From: Ancrocorticia sp047501485
GTDB lineage: Bacteria; Actinomycetota; Actinomycetes; Actinomycetales; Actinomycetaceae
NCBI GenBank assembly: GCA_047501485.1
Contig: JAZDRN010000005.1
Location: 1-64,000 of the forward strand
DNA length: 64,000 nt
Direction: 5' to 3'
Shown: piece after piece, positions 8,479 to 18,063 of the stretch
How positions within the stretch are numbered: the first letter of the stretch is position 1
Layout of the letters: each line of letters starts with the position of its first letter
Translations under genes and position numbers: made by a program
Notes under the pieces: generated by a model
Database searches by the model: none
What the model was told of the DNA's origin: nothing
The model's input: the letters and a program-made list of their open reading frames with translations, nothing else

Positions 8479-8665
8479 GCACCCAATCTTGTCACGCTGG
8501 TTAAACGATTTTCGTTCAAAAACGACGGTGTCTCACGTTCAACAGAAATGCGTTTCTCACGGCTGAGGAATCGTCATAGAATAGGAGCCTTTTCCGGTAT
8601 ATAACGGCGGGTGAGCCGGCCGTGTGAACACGTACCGAAGAATTTCTCGTAAAAGGAAGTCTAGA

Positions 8666-9961
8666 GTGAAAGAACACTCATCGCTGGGGCGTCAGTACTC
8701 CATGCTGGGAGCGGGATTGGTCGCGGTCGTCATCGTCGTCGCCCTGAACCTCCGTCCCGTCCTCACCTCCGTCGGTCCTATCACCGGCCTCATCCAGCAG
8801 GCCACCGGCCTCGATACTCCCGCGATGGGATTGCTGGCCTCGGTGCCGGTGCTGTGCATGGGGCTGGGATCGTTCGTGACGCCGCGGGTGATCAGGCGTA
8901 CCGGGATGGACGGCGTCGTCGTTCTCGGTCTGCTGGCCCTCGGGGTGTTCACCGTCGTGCGTTCCTTCGTGCCCGGCGTATGGCTCTGGATCGGGACCGT
9001 GGGAATAGGGTTGGCGATCGGCGTGCTCAATACTGTGCTCCCTCCCATCATCAAACGTGATTTCCCGACGCGATCGGCCACGATCACCGGCTTCTACTCG
9101 GGGACGCTCACTCTGAGCGCGGGTATCTCCTCCGGTGTCGCGGTGCCGCTAGCGGGAGCCACGTCGTGGCGGGTCGCCACCGGCATCTGGGTCGTCTTTG
9201 TGGTTATAGGTCTGGCTGCGTGGGCTTGGTCGATGGGGGTGCGCGGCACGCGGCCTGGCATGCCCGGAAAGAATGCGGCGCTCGCGGACCGTCCCGGCGG
9301 CGCACAGTCGGCGAGTCCCGGTGCGAATACGGATCCCGAGGCCGAACTCATGGAAACCGACCTGGTGACCGATGTGGCGTCGTCGTCGCAAGAGCCGGTC
9401 TCGGTGTGGCGCAGTGGGCTGGCGTGGACCATCACCGGATTCATGGGAATCCAGAGCCTGCTCTTCTATCTTTTCGTTCAGTGGCTTCCGAAGATCGAGC
9501 ATTCGCACGGTGTCACGGAGGAGGCCGCCGGCCTGCATATGACGCTGTTCCAGATTGCCGGCCTGGTTGCGACGTTGGGGTTGACGGCGGTGCAAGGTGA
9601 GCGCGCAGACCAGCGGCTCGGAGCCGTCGCAACATCACTGTTCTGGGCGGCAGGCCTCACCGGTTCGCTGCTCGTTCCCGACCTCGCGGTGGTGTGGGCT
9701 TTGGTCATGGGAGCCGGTTCGGGTGCTTCCTTCGCGCTCGCGCTCTCCTTCATCAGCACCAGAACGCGCCACTCCATGGAGGCCTCCCGGCTGTCCGGAA
9801 TGTCGCAGTCCTTCGGATACGTCATCGCGTCGTTCGGGCCGACGCTGGCTGGAATGCTGGGCGCCGAGCTCGGCTGGAACGCGGTGTTGATCATGGCGCT
9901 GGGGCTCTCCGGTGTGCTGCTTGTGCTCGGATTGATCGCCGGAGCCGACCGAAAGATCTAG
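8666..9961 (+). CDS. MFS transporter, CynX/NimT type
   Basis: A major facilitator superfamily permease of 431 residues with twelve predicted helices. The opening helix contains ALNLRPVLTSVGP, typical of the CynX/NimT group (cyanate and 2-nitroimidazole transporters). A charged, low-complexity loop of about 60 residues divides the two halves. I placed the start at GTG 8666, six bases after AAGGAAG; an in-frame GTG at 8624 would add 14 basic residues without a good ribosome site. The substrate is unknown. It is divergent from glk and convergent with the FetB-like gene. Confidence 0.82.
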   Translation: MKEHSSLGRQYSMLGAGLVAVVIVVALNLRPVLTSVGPITGLIQQATGLDTPAMGLLASVPVLCMGLGSFVTPRVIRRTGMDGVVVLGLLALGVFTVVRSFVPGVWLWIGTVGIGLAIGVLNTVLPPIIKRDFPTRSATITGFYSGTLTLSAGISSGVAVPLAGATSWRVATGIWVVFVVIGLAAWAWSMGVRGTRPGMPGKNAALADRPGGAQSASPGANTDPEAELMETDLVTDVASSSQEPVSVWRSGLAWTITGFMGIQSLLFYLFVQWLPKIEHSHGVTEEAAGLHMTLFQIAGLVATLGLTAVQGERADQRLGAVATSLFWAAGLTGSLLVPDLAVVWALVMGAGSGASFALALSFISTRTRHSMEASRLSGMSQSFGYVIASFGPTLAGMLGAELGWNAVLIMALGLSGVLLVLGLIAGADRKI

Positions 9962-10022
9962 CCAGCCGGGCGTGGCCGCACGTGGTGGAGGCCCATGTTG
10001 TACCGCTCTGGGGAAGTGCACC

Positions 10023-10763
10023 TCAACCCGTGACGATGGTTGTGGCCTGCGAGAGTATCCGGGTCTCGATGATTCCCACGATCGTTTGCGCGAGCATGAC
10101 GGAGATGAGTACGACCAGCTGGAAATGGGCGGCTTCGATGGGGGATGCCCCACCCATGAGGGCTCCCACGAATGCACCGGGCAAGGTGACGAGTCCGGTG
10201 TTCTTCGTCTGGTCGATGTTGGGGATCAGCATCTCCTTGACCGAGGTGCGGGCGACATCTGCGAATGCCTGCGAAGGCCGTGCACCGAGAGCCAGCCATC
10301 CCTCGATCTGGTCGCGCTGAGCGCGGGAGGCCGCCATGAATTTCCTCCCCGCTAGCGTTGCCGCGCCCATGGCGTTGCCGGTGACGATGCCTCCCACCGC
10401 GATGACGTTCTCCGTGGTCAGCGGCAGCATCTGTGCGGCGAACACGAGGGTGATGACGGTGATTGCCCCGGTGACGATGGCCACCGGGGCCGCCTTGCGG
10501 CTGTGAGGGAGCTCGGAGATTCTCCGCGCCGAGGTGAGGCTGGCGATGCTCACCATCAGGATGAGGAAGAGGCCGGCCGTCCAGGGAACGGTGAATACGC
10601 CGCGTAGCACCAGGGCGATCGCGGCAAGCTGCACCACCGCTCGCAGTCCGGCCAGGAGGGGCTGCCATCCCAGGCGCACGCCGGCCCAATATTGCAGGCC
10701 CATCGTGGCGGCGATGAAAAGCGACAGACCGACGATGGTGGGAAGAAGATGCTGGGTGTCCAT
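10023..10763 (-). CDS. FetB / UPF0014 family ABC permease
   Basis: An inner-membrane protein of about 246 residues with seven hydrophobic segments. The family signature LRAVVQLAAIALVLRGVF lies at the third helix, and GNAMGAATLAGRKFMAASRAQRDQIEGWLALG matches the central cytoplasmic loop of FetB (YbbM) proteins. In E. coli, FetB works with the ATPase FetA in iron export. No ATPase gene is adjacent, so the partner must be elsewhere or absent. The start at 10763 gives the usual family length; an in-frame GTG at 10817 would add 18 polar residues. Confidence 0.82.
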   Translation of the reverse strand: MDTQHLLPTIVGLSLFIAATMGLQYWAGVRLGWQPLLAGLRAVVQLAAIALVLRGVFTVPWTAGLFLILMVSIASLTSARRISELPHSRKAAPVAIVTGAITVITLVFAAQMLPLTTENVIAVGGIVTGNAMGAATLAGRKFMAASRAQRDQIEGWLALGARPSQAFADVARTSVKEMLIPNIDQTKNTGLVTLPGAFVGALMGGASPIEAAHFQLVVLISVMLAQTIVGIIETRILSQATTIVTG

Positions 10764-11248
10764 GGATTCCGTTGTGGTGGGAAAGGCGGCCTGTGATCGA
10801 GCCGACCTCTTTCTCACCCGGATCGTAGCAAGGATCGAGTTCGCCCATGCTGGAGTTCATCGAGGCTGGAATTCGTCCGGGCAGCGCGTCTGTTTGAGCC
10901 GGGTACCTGACATTTTGCTCTCGAGAGCTCTGAGGAATTTACGCAAGAATTCGCCTCGACCGCGATTCTTGCCGGTGACCCCGCGTTCCTTCCGCTTTTT
11001 TGCGCGACACTTCGTCGCGCTCGAACGCTCCGTGATATGCGGCGAATAGGGGTATTTGCGCTGGTCAGAACATGTGTGCTCAAATGTCGGCATAGGGTGA
11101 GAGAATCTCGCCGTGAAGTACGGGGACTTAAAGGCCCACGAACGGATGGAACACCGTTCTATCCTCTATAGAAGTAGGTCGCGAAACGATAATGTCACTA
11201 TCTGCTTCTGAGCCTACTTTCCTAATGTCTAACGCGATTGAGTAGGTC
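10764..11248. other. Non-coding region before cstA
   Basis: No convincing gene is seen. The region holds short inverted repeats: GCGCGAC (11002-11008) with GTCGCGC (11014-11020), which has a T run on the wrong side for a plus-strand terminator, and GAACGG (11140-11145) with CCGTTC (11154-11159). The second lies about 90 bases before cstA and could be a regulator site. Confidence 0.5.
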
Positions 11249-13639
11249 ATGGAACAGAGATCGGCCGTGGAGCCACCCTCCTACACGCCCGAAGAAGAAA
11301 AGCGCATCATCCGCAACAAGGCCGGTGTGCCCGTTGGCGTCAAACCTGAAAACAAATGGACGTTGAAGAAGGTCGTCCTGTGGGCGATCGTCGTCATCCT
11401 GGGAACTACCGGCTGGGCGATCCTGGCTGTCTTCCGGGGCGAAGAAGTGAACACCATTTGGTTCGTCATCACGGCGATCTGCACATATGCGATCGCCTAC
11501 CGTTTCTACGCGCTATACATCCAGCGCAAGATCATGAAACCGGACGACACGAACGCCACGCCCGCCGAACGAGTCAACAACGGTAAGGACTTCGATCCCA
11601 CGCAGCGGGTAGTGCTCTACGGTCACCACTTCGCCGCGATTGCCGGCGCCGGCCCGCTGGTTGGCCCGGTACTCGCCGCCCAGATGGGCTATCTTCCGGG
11701 AACCCTGTGGATCATCTTCGGCGTTCTCGTCGCCGGCGCCGTACAGGACATGCTGGTCCTCTTCTTCTCGATGCGCCGCGGTGGCCGTTCGCTCGGTCAG
11801 ATGGCGATCGACGAGATCGGCAAAGTCGGCGGCACCATCATGACAATCGCCGTCTTCGTCATGTTGATGATCGTGCTCGCGGTGCTGGCGATGATCTGTG
11901 TGAACGCGTTGGCGGAGTCGCCATGGGGCGTCTTCTCGATCTCGATGACCATTCCGATTGCCCTGGGGATGGGGCTATGGCTGCGCTACGTGCAACCGGG
12001 TGCTATCACGGGCGTATCCGTCGTGGGCTTCGCCCTGCTGATCGCCGCGATCATCGGGGGACGCTGGGTGTCCGAGAACCCCACGCTGAGCGAGTTCTTC
12101 CATCTGAGCCCGACGGCCCTCGTGTGGGCCATGGTGATCTACGGCTTCTTCGCCGCGGTTCTTCCGGTGTGGCTGCTGCTCACCCCGCGTGACTACCTCT
12201 CCACGTTCATGAAGGTCGGCACCATCGTGGTTCTGGCCATCAGCATCGTGATCGTTCGTCCGATTGCCCAGATGCCTGCGGTGACGGAATTCGCGACGAA
12301 CACCGCCGGCCCGGTGTTCGCCGGAACGCTCTTCCCCTTCCTCTTCATCACCATCGCCTGCGGCGCGATCTCCGGCATGCACGCGACGGTCTCCTCGGGA
12401 ACCACCCCGAAGATGATTCAGAAGGAAAGCCAGACGCGCATGATCGGCTACGGCGGAATGCTCATGGAGTCCTTCGTGGCGATCATGGCGCTGGCCGCCG
12501 CTGTATCCCTGAATCAGGGCGTCTACTTCTCGATGAACATGTCCGAGGCGGCGATCGTGGGAACGGCCGGTATCGAAGCGATCGAGGGTGAGCCCGGAAC
12601 AGAGGAATTCTACGAGAATCAGGCCGCTGCCGCCGAGGAAGCGATCTCGAACCTCGGGGTTTCAGATGTGCACGGAAATCAGCCGGAGATCAGGTGGGAG
12701 ACCACCGATGCCGACGGCAACGATGTCATGCTGACCGGCGGGCAGGCCATGAGAGCGCTGGCCGACGACGTCGGCGAACCATCCGTCATCTCCCGCACCG
12801 GCGGCGCCCCGACTCTCGCGGTGGCCATCGCGAATATCATGCATCAGTTCGCGGGTGGGAAGGCGATGATGGGATTCTGGTACCACTTCGCGATCATGTT
12901 CGAGGCGCTGTTCATCCTCTCCGCCGTGGATGCGGTGACCCGAGTGTCCCGCTTCCAACTGGGAGATGCGATCGGAAACATCGTCCCGAAGTTCCGGGAT
13001 CCGAGTTGGCGGGTCGGCTCGTGGCTGACCACCGGGATCGTCGTCGCCGCATGGGGAGCGCTGCTGCTCATGGGAGTGACGGACCCGCGTGGAGGAATCC
13101 AGACGCTCTATCCGCTCTTCGGGATCGCAAACCAGCTCATCGCCACGATGGCACTGCTGCTGTGCACGGTGGTCGTAGTGCGCAAGGGATATGTCAAGCG
13201 CATGTGGATTCCGGGTATCCCATTCGTCTGGATGCTCATCGTCACCTTCGCCGCATCGTGGCAGAAGATCTTCTCCTCCGATCCCGCCCTCGGGTATTGG
13301 ACGCAGTGGCGCATCGCGCGTGAGACGAAGGCATCCGCAACGGATCCCGAAGTGATCGAGATCCAGAATGCCGTCATTCGAAACACATTCATCCAGGGCA
13401 CACTGTCCATCGTCTTCGTGCTTCTCGTGACGGCCGTGATCATCTCCGCCATCCTGAGGATTCGCAAGACGATCTCCACCGCAGATACCACGACGTCCGA
13501 GGATCCGCACCAGGAATCGAATTTCTTCGCGCCCTCCACCGTCGTGGCTTCGAAGTTGGACAAGAAACTGGTGCAGGAGTACGAGATCGTCGGCGACCCC
13601 GATCTGATTCCAGGTAGAAACAGTGGCCACGGCCATTGA
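11249..13639 (+). CDS. cstA: CstA family pyruvate / peptide transporter
   Basis: A large membrane protein (796 residues) of the carbon starvation protein A family, which imports pyruvate or peptides. Sixteen or more hydrophobic segments are visible. Family hallmarks are YGHHFAAIAGAGPLVGPVLA (about residues 130-150), the GAVQDM segment, and GAISGMHATVSSGTTPKMI in the second half. A long hydrophilic loop (about residues 435-520) separates the last helices. The C-terminal 60 residues are charged and cytoplasmic. The small YbdD-family gene follows 145 bases downstream, as in E. coli cstA-ybdD, which supports the assignment. Confidence 0.93.
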   Translation: MEQRSAVEPPSYTPEEEKRIIRNKAGVPVGVKPENKWTLKKVVLWAIVVILGTTGWAILAVFRGEEVNTIWFVITAICTYAIAYRFYALYIQRKIMKPDDTNATPAERVNNGKDFDPTQRVVLYGHHFAAIAGAGPLVGPVLAAQMGYLPGTLWIIFGVLVAGAVQDMLVLFFSMRRGGRSLGQMAIDEIGKVGGTIMTIAVFVMLMIVLAVLAMICVNALAESPWGVFSISMTIPIALGMGLWLRYVQPGAITGVSVVGFALLIAAIIGGRWVSENPTLSEFFHLSPTALVWAMVIYGFFAAVLPVWLLLTPRDYLSTFMKVGTIVVLAISIVIVRPIAQMPAVTEFATNTAGPVFAGTLFPFLFITIACGAISGMHATVSSGTTPKMIQKESQTRMIGYGGMLMESFVAIMALAAAVSLNQGVYFSMNMSEAAIVGTAGIEAIEGEPGTEEFYENQAAAAEEAISNLGVSDVHGNQPEIRWETTDADGNDVMLTGGQAMRALADDVGEPSVISRTGGAPTLAVAIANIMHQFAGGKAMMGFWYHFAIMFEALFILSAVDAVTRVSRFQLGDAIGNIVPKFRDPSWRVGSWLTTGIVVAAWGALLLMGVTDPRGGIQTLYPLFGIANQLIATMALLLCTVVVVRKGYVKRMWIPGIPFVWMLIVTFAASWQKIFSSDPALGYWTQWRIARETKASATDPEVIEIQNAVIRNTFIQGTLSIVFVLLVTAVIISAILRIRKTISTADTTTSEDPHQESNFFAPSTVVASKLDKKLVQEYEIVGDPDLIPGRNSGHGH

Positions 13640-13784
13640 TGGGCGCGGCCACTGAAACTTCCTGGCGTTCGCCAGGGGTCGAGGTGGCCGATTCCGGCCC
13701 GGCGACTGAGCGAACGCCGGGCCGGGATTCGATCCAACAGGGAATCGCCAAGACGGAATTGGATTCCACAAGGAAAGGTGTGAA

Positions 13785-13967
13785 ATGAAGGAGCGACTTC
13801 GGGCACTGCGGTGCCTGTGGAGAGACTTCACCGGGGAGTCTGCGTACGATCGCTATCTCGAGCGCCATCGCCGCGAGCATCCCGATCACGAGCCTATGGG
13901 CAAGAAGCAGTTCTGGCGGCAGCGGGCGGACTTCGACGAGGAGAACGTCTCCACCGGCTGCTGTTGA
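13785..13967 (+). CDS. YbdD/YjiX family small protein
   Basis: A 60-residue cytoplasmic protein with GESAYDRYLERHRREHPDHE and KKQFWRQRADF, the conserved core of the YbdD/YjiX family (DUF466). Members are encoded directly after CstA-type transporters and are needed for pyruvate uptake in E. coli and Salmonella. AAGGAAAGG lies eight bases before the ATG. The C-terminal Cys-Cys is common in the family. Confidence 0.92.
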   Translation: MKERLRALRCLWRDFTGESAYDRYLERHRREHPDHEPMGKKQFWRQRADFDEENVSTGCC

Positions 13968-14004
13968 TAGTGGGGTTGGATGCGCTGTTAATGATGGAAA
14001 GGGG

Positions 14005-14035
14005 CCGGCCCCCTATCGGTGGGATAGGGGGCCGG
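14005..14035. terminator. Bidirectional terminator hairpin
   Basis: Perfect 13-bp arms (CCGGCCCCCTATC at 14005-14017 and its complement at 14023-14035) enclose a five-base loop. It lies between the convergent ybdD and IolE-like genes, so it can serve both. There is no long T run on either side. Confidence 0.75.
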
Positions 14036-14048
14036 ACGTGGTGGGTGG

Positions 14049-14927
14049 TTAGAAGCCTGCTTCTTTGAGGTTCTTGTGTGCTTGTTGGGCGAGGGGGAGG
14101 GGGATGTCGAAGGAGGTGACGGGGAAGAGGTCTTGTTCGACGGTGACCCAGCCGTTGTAGTCCTTGCTGGTGAGGGCCCGGTGCAGTTCGGTCAGGTCGA
14201 TGGTGCCGGTTCCGGGGACGGTCATGATGTCCTCGGTGACGGCGCGGGCGAAGGACCAGCCTTCCAGGTCCATCTTGGCCTGAACGGTCTTGTCGCAGTC
14301 TTTGATGTGCATGTAGGGGATGCGGTCGGCGTGTTTGAGGTAGAAGGAGATGGGTTCTCCGCCGCCGTAGACGTGGTGGCCTAGGTCCAGGCACAGGTCG
14401 ACGGTGGTGTCTGCCAGAACGCGTTCGATTTCTTGTTCGGTTTGGACGTGGCAGTCCACGTGGGGGTGGAAGGCGCCGGTCAGGCCGTGGCTGGCGCAGT
14501 GGTCGGCGGCTCTTTGGACGTTGGCGGCGTAGGTGGCCCATTGCTGGTCGGTGAGGTTCTTGTCCATGACTTGTTCGCCGGTTTCCAGGTCGGTGTACAT
14601 GGCGGGCAGGAGCACGATGTATTTGGCTTGGGAGAATCTGGTGAGAACGTCGGCGATGTCGTCGATGACGGTGAGCATGTCGGTGACGGCGTCGTCGTCA
14701 AGGAAGTTGGTGCCGATGGTGCCGGCCACGAGTTCGAGGTTGCGTTCGTCGAGTGCGTTTTTGAGTTCGGGGTAGGTGGTGGGGAAGTAGCCCCAGGGTC
14801 CGAGTTCGACGCCTTCGTAGCCTGCCTGGGACATCTCGTCCATGCAGCGGGTCCAGGGCGTTTGCTTGTCGTGTTCGGGGAACCAGACGCCCCAGGAATC
14901 GGGTGCGATAGCCAAACGAATAGACAT
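14049..14927 (-). CDS. IolE-like sugar phosphate isomerase/epimerase (TIM barrel)
   Basis: A 292-residue xylose-isomerase-like TIM-barrel enzyme of the AP endonuclease 2 family. It begins MSIRLAIAPDSWGVWF, very like inosose dehydratase (IolE). Metal-ligand candidates are Glu in GYEGVELGPWG, His in FHPHVDCHV, Asp/His in LCLDLGHHVYGGGEP and Glu in VTVEQDLFP. The likely step is dehydration of 2-keto-myo-inositol or isomerisation of a related keto-polyol. The start at 14927 follows AAGGAGA. It sits 68 bases downstream of the sugar transporter on the same strand, so one operon is likely. Its coding strand uses many CAC, AAC and ACC codons, slightly unlike its neighbours. Confidence 0.8.
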   Translation of the reverse strand: MSIRLAIAPDSWGVWFPEHDKQTPWTRCMDEMSQAGYEGVELGPWGYFPTTYPELKNALDERNLELVAGTIGTNFLDDDAVTDMLTVIDDIADVLTRFSQAKYIVLLPAMYTDLETGEQVMDKNLTDQQWATYAANVQRAADHCASHGLTGAFHPHVDCHVQTEQEIERVLADTTVDLCLDLGHHVYGGGEPISFYLKHADRIPYMHIKDCDKTVQAKMDLEGWSFARAVTEDIMTVPGTGTIDLTELHRALTSKDYNGWVTVEQDLFPVTSFDIPLPLAQQAHKNLKEAGF

Positions 14928-14995
14928 AACATGTCTCCTTACTTCTTGTTGTGATGTGAATCGGATGGGATGTGTACGTTTCTTGATGCTGCCCG

Positions 14996-16474
14996 CTACC
15001 TGGACAGCGGGTGTCCTCGGCCGTCGCCGCCTGCGGCGAGCTCCATCTCGAGAGCCTCGAGGGTCTTGTCCTTCGTCTCCGGCAGGTACTTGTACTCGAA
15101 GATGAGGACCAGGAAGTTGATCGCGGCGAAGATGAAGAATGTGTACCCGCCGATGGCGTCCAGCAGGATGGGGAAGAAGAAAGTGACCAGCATGTTCGAT
15201 ATCCACTGACAGAAGATCGCGAAGCCCATCGTCAGGCCCCGGACCCGCAACGGGAAGATCTCGGACATCGTGAGCCAGAAGACCACCGCGCAGAAGGTTT
15301 GCATGAAGAAGAGGAAAACAAGCATGCAGGCGAGTACCGCGAAGCTGACGACCGTCGATTGCGGCAGTCGGAAGAGGATGCCGAGAACCAACTGAGAGAT
15401 GACGATGCCGGTCATGCCGGTCATGATCATGGTGCGGCGACGAACGAATTTGAGAAGTTGCAGGCCCAGGGCCACGGAGGCGACGGAGATGATGCCGTTG
15501 GCGATCGTAGCCGTGATCGCGGCCTGGGTGCTCAGTCCGGTGCTGATGAGAACCGTCGGCGCGAAATACATCACCGCGTTGACGCCGGTCAGCTGAATGA
15601 CGATGCCGAAACCGACTCCGATCAGGGCGATGCGCTTGATCCACGGGGTCTGGCGGATCATCGCCAGGGCGTCGGAGGTCGACGTCGACGTCTCCTTGAC
15701 CACCTCGACGACCTCGTCGATCTCCTCTTGTGGGTCTTCGGTGCGCATACTGCTCAAGACCTTGTGCGCCTCGGCAAGCCGTCCCTTCTGAATAAGCCAG
15801 CGTGGCGATTCCGGGATGAAGGTGACTCCGATCCACAATAGGACCGCTGGCACGGTTGCCAGCCCCAGCATCCAGCGCCAGGAGTGGAGCGGGTCGCCCC
15901 ACTCGGCCAGTGCGGCATTCGATATGTAGGCGATCAGCTGCCCGGTCACGATCATGAGCTCGTTACGCGAGACCAGCGGCCCGCGGATGTGGGCGGGAGC
16001 GATCTCCGCGAGATACAAGGGGACCGTCGCGCTGGCTCCGCCCACGCCGAAGCCGAGGACAACGCGAGCGATGACCATCAACGGAACGTTGGGAGCGATT
16101 GCCGTGCCCAGTGCCCCAAGGAAGAAGACGATGGATAGCCATTTGAGGTTATGGCGCCTGCCGAAGCGATCGGAGAGCCGTCCGCCGCCGATAGCCCCGC
16201 ATGCCGCTCCGAGAAGGAGCGAGGCAGTGATGAGGCCCTCAGTCATCGGCGTGAGGTCCAGTCCGCCTTCGTCGAATGGGCGAACCATGAAGGGCAATGC
16301 CCCTGAGATGACGCCGGTGTCATACCCGAAGGCGAGAGCACCGAAGGTCGCCACGGTCGCAACCATACGGATGCGGCGTTTCGCCTGCCGGGTGTGTTCG
16401 GGGCTGGAGTAGTCGACGTCGTCCGGCGAGCCGGATAACTGCTGTGTATCGCGGGGTGAGGTGGATGAATCCAC
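14996..16474 (-). CDS. Sugar / myo-inositol MFS transporter
   Basis: A sugar-porter MFS permease of 492 residues with twelve helices. FGYDTGVISGALPFM in helix 1, GGRLSDRFGRRHNLKW between helices 2 and 3, LYLAEIAPAHIRGPLVSRNE, PESPRWLIQKGR and QLTGVNAVMYFAPTV are the family motifs. The pattern is close to IolT-type proton-coupled inositol transporters. I chose GTG 16474 because AAAGGAG lies eight bases upstream; the longer frame to 16615 covers the operator region. The enzyme gene downstream and the divergent dehydrogenase support a polyol uptake and oxidation unit. Confidence 0.87.
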   Translation of the reverse strand: MDSSTSPRDTQQLSGSPDDVDYSSPEHTRQAKRRIRMVATVATFGALAFGYDTGVISGALPFMVRPFDEGGLDLTPMTEGLITASLLLGAACGAIGGGRLSDRFGRRHNLKWLSIVFFLGALGTAIAPNVPLMVIARVVLGFGVGGASATVPLYLAEIAPAHIRGPLVSRNELMIVTGQLIAYISNAALAEWGDPLHSWRWMLGLATVPAVLLWIGVTFIPESPRWLIQKGRLAEAHKVLSSMRTEDPQEEIDEVVEVVKETSTSTSDALAMIRQTPWIKRIALIGVGFGIVIQLTGVNAVMYFAPTVLISTGLSTQAAITATIANGIISVASVALGLQLLKFVRRRTMIMTGMTGIVISQLVLGILFRLPQSTVVSFAVLACMLVFLFFMQTFCAVVFWLTMSEIFPLRVRGLTMGFAIFCQWISNMLVTFFFPILLDAIGGYTFFIFAAINFLVLIFEYKYLPETKDKTLEALEMELAAGGDGRGHPLSR

Positions 16475-16510
16475 GTTGTCATCTCCTTTGATGAGTTCGT
16501 TGACCACGGA

Positions 16511-16526
16511 ATTATCACGTGATAAT
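16511..16526. promoter_or_regulatory. Perfect 16-bp palindromic operator
   Basis: ATTATCACGTGATAAT is a perfect palindrome in the 174-base gap between the divergent transporter and dehydrogenase genes. Its symmetry and central CG step are typical of LacI-family operators, and a LacI-family gene follows the dehydrogenase. I infer one shared operator that controls both directions. Confidence 0.65.
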
Positions 16527-16648
16527 CTCGTTATTGCTCGACGGTACTGGAGCCAAAGGAAGGCTGTCAAGGCTTCGCGAAAATTCATGAAGTCTGGATC
16601 TCGGCGAGCGATCACTCACTATTTTCATATCTTCAACGAGGAGGAACC

Positions 16649-17818
16649 ATGAGTCTGACCGTAAGAGTTGCCCTTGTCGGCGCCGGCTATGCCGGGCAGT
16701 CCCACGCGTTCGGTTATCGCAACGCGTCCATGGCCGACGATCTGCACGGAGTGAAGGTCGTCCTGGACACCGTCGTCGATCCGAACATCGAACTCGCCAA
16801 GGATGTCGCAGGCAAGTACGGGTTCGAGAAGTATGCGACTGATATGGGGGAGGTGCTGGCCGACCCGGAGATCGACGCAGTCTCCCTCGCTCTGCCGAAC
16901 AAGCTGTACTCCACCGTCGTGCCGCAAGTCCTGGCGGCAGGCAAACACGTCTTCTGCGAGAAGCCGCTCGGGCTCGACGCCGCCGAGGCGGCGGCCATGG
17001 CGGATCAGGCAGATGCTTCCGGCCTGATCAACGCGGTCGGGTTCTCTTTCCGTCGTATCCCGGCCCTCGCGCAGTTGTCGAAGATCGTGGCCGAGGGGGT
17101 CCTCGGGGAGATCCATTCGTTCCGCGCCCACTACTATGCCGACTACGCGGCCGATCCCAGACAGCCTTTGACGTGGCGATACATCATGAAGGATTCCGGT
17201 GGCGGTGCGGTGGCGGATATCGGCGCGCATGCTATCGACACGGTTCGCTACGTGGTCGGCGATATCGCGGAGGTCTGCGCGGCCCAGCTGAGCACCGTCA
17301 TCAAGGAGCGCCCTCTTCCCGCTGGCGGAATCGGCCACTCCCAGAAGGCTTCCGAGACCGAATCGGGACCGGTGGAGAACGATGATGACGCCATCCTCAC
17401 GCTGAGGACCGCGGCGGGGGCTGTGGGCAGTGTGACCCTCAGCCGCATCGCCGAAGGCGTCCCCAACGATCTTGGTATCGAGGTGTTCGGTTCCAAGGGC
17501 CACGCGCGGTTCTCGTCCGCGACGGGGGATCAACTGGTGGTTTACGAAACCGGGGTCAGCGAGCCCGGGATGGATGGCGCACGCACGATCGTCGCAGGCC
17601 CTGCTTTCCCATACTTCGGCGATACCGCGGCGATGCCAGGCCGTGGTGTGGGGACGGGCTACGGCGAGGCCTTTGCCGCCGAAATCCAGGAGTTCGTCCG
17701 CGCTCTCGCGAAGAACGGCACAGTGACAACGCCCTTCCGCGAGGCCGTGCCGACGATGCGGGTGATTGCCGCCGCGCTCGAATCCTCGGCCGCTGCGAAG
17801 CCTGTTTCCATCGTCTAA
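16649..17818 (+). CDS. Gfo/Idh/MocA family oxidoreductase
   Basis: An NAD(P)-dependent dehydrogenase of 389 residues. The N-terminal Rossmann fold opens with VALVGAGYAGQSHAFGYRN. CEKPLGLDAAEA contains the conserved Glu-Lys-Pro, and GGGAVADIGAHAIDTVRYVVG carries the catalytic Asp and His region. This family includes myo-inositol 2-dehydrogenase. Given the adjacent IolE-like enzyme and inositol-type transporter, oxidation of inositol or a similar polyol is likely but not proven. GAGGAGG precedes the ATG. The gene is divergent from the transporter and probably shares its operator. Confidence 0.87.
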   Translation: MSLTVRVALVGAGYAGQSHAFGYRNASMADDLHGVKVVLDTVVDPNIELAKDVAGKYGFEKYATDMGEVLADPEIDAVSLALPNKLYSTVVPQVLAAGKHVFCEKPLGLDAAEAAAMADQADASGLINAVGFSFRRIPALAQLSKIVAEGVLGEIHSFRAHYYADYAADPRQPLTWRYIMKDSGGGAVADIGAHAIDTVRYVVGDIAEVCAAQLSTVIKERPLPAGGIGHSQKASETESGPVENDDDAILTLRTAAGAVGSVTLSRIAEGVPNDLGIEVFGSKGHARFSSATGDQLVVYETGVSEPGMDGARTIVAGPAFPYFGDTAAMPGRGVGTGYGEAFAAEIQEFVRALAKNGTVTTPFREAVPTMRVIAAALESSAAAKPVSIV

Positions 17819-17977
17819 CGCCGGATTGGCCCGCGCTCAGGCCTCTTGGCCTCGCGTGGCCGCCAAAGCCTGCATCGGGAGGCAATGGCGGAGTACCACA
17901 AAGGCTACGGCGGAGTACCACAGTTGAGCGCGCGCTTACGAAATCGGCGTTCCAGGGGCGATTTCGCCTTCCAAACT

Positions 17978-18018
17978 CGGAGCTCGCGCGGTCCGGCCAC
18001 CGAACCGCGCGAGCTCCG
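17978..18018 (+). terminator. Strong GC-rich hairpin after the dehydrogenase
   Basis: Perfect 15-bp arms (17978-17992, CGGAGCTCGCGCGGT, and 18004-18018) enclose an 11-base loop. It lies about 160 bases after the dehydrogenase stop and before the LacI gene. No T run follows, so it is either a weak or Rho-assisted terminator or another structured element. Just upstream the motif GGCGGAGTACCACA is present twice (17888-17901 and 17909-17922). Confidence 0.5.
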
Positions 18019-18063
18019 GCCTCTGATGCAGACCTGCGGCACCACGCCGAAAGATTGTGGGCG

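Noticed and set aside
10997..11020. T run plus GCGCGAC/GTCGCGC stem as a terminator
   Set aside because: The T run is before the stem on the plus strand and becomes an A run after the stem on the minus strand, so neither direction fits an intrinsic terminator.
14049..15902. A 617-codon fusion of the IolE-like enzyme with upstream sequence
   Set aside because: The upstream half is the shadow of the MFS gene in another frame. The enzyme starts at 14927 with its own ribosome site.
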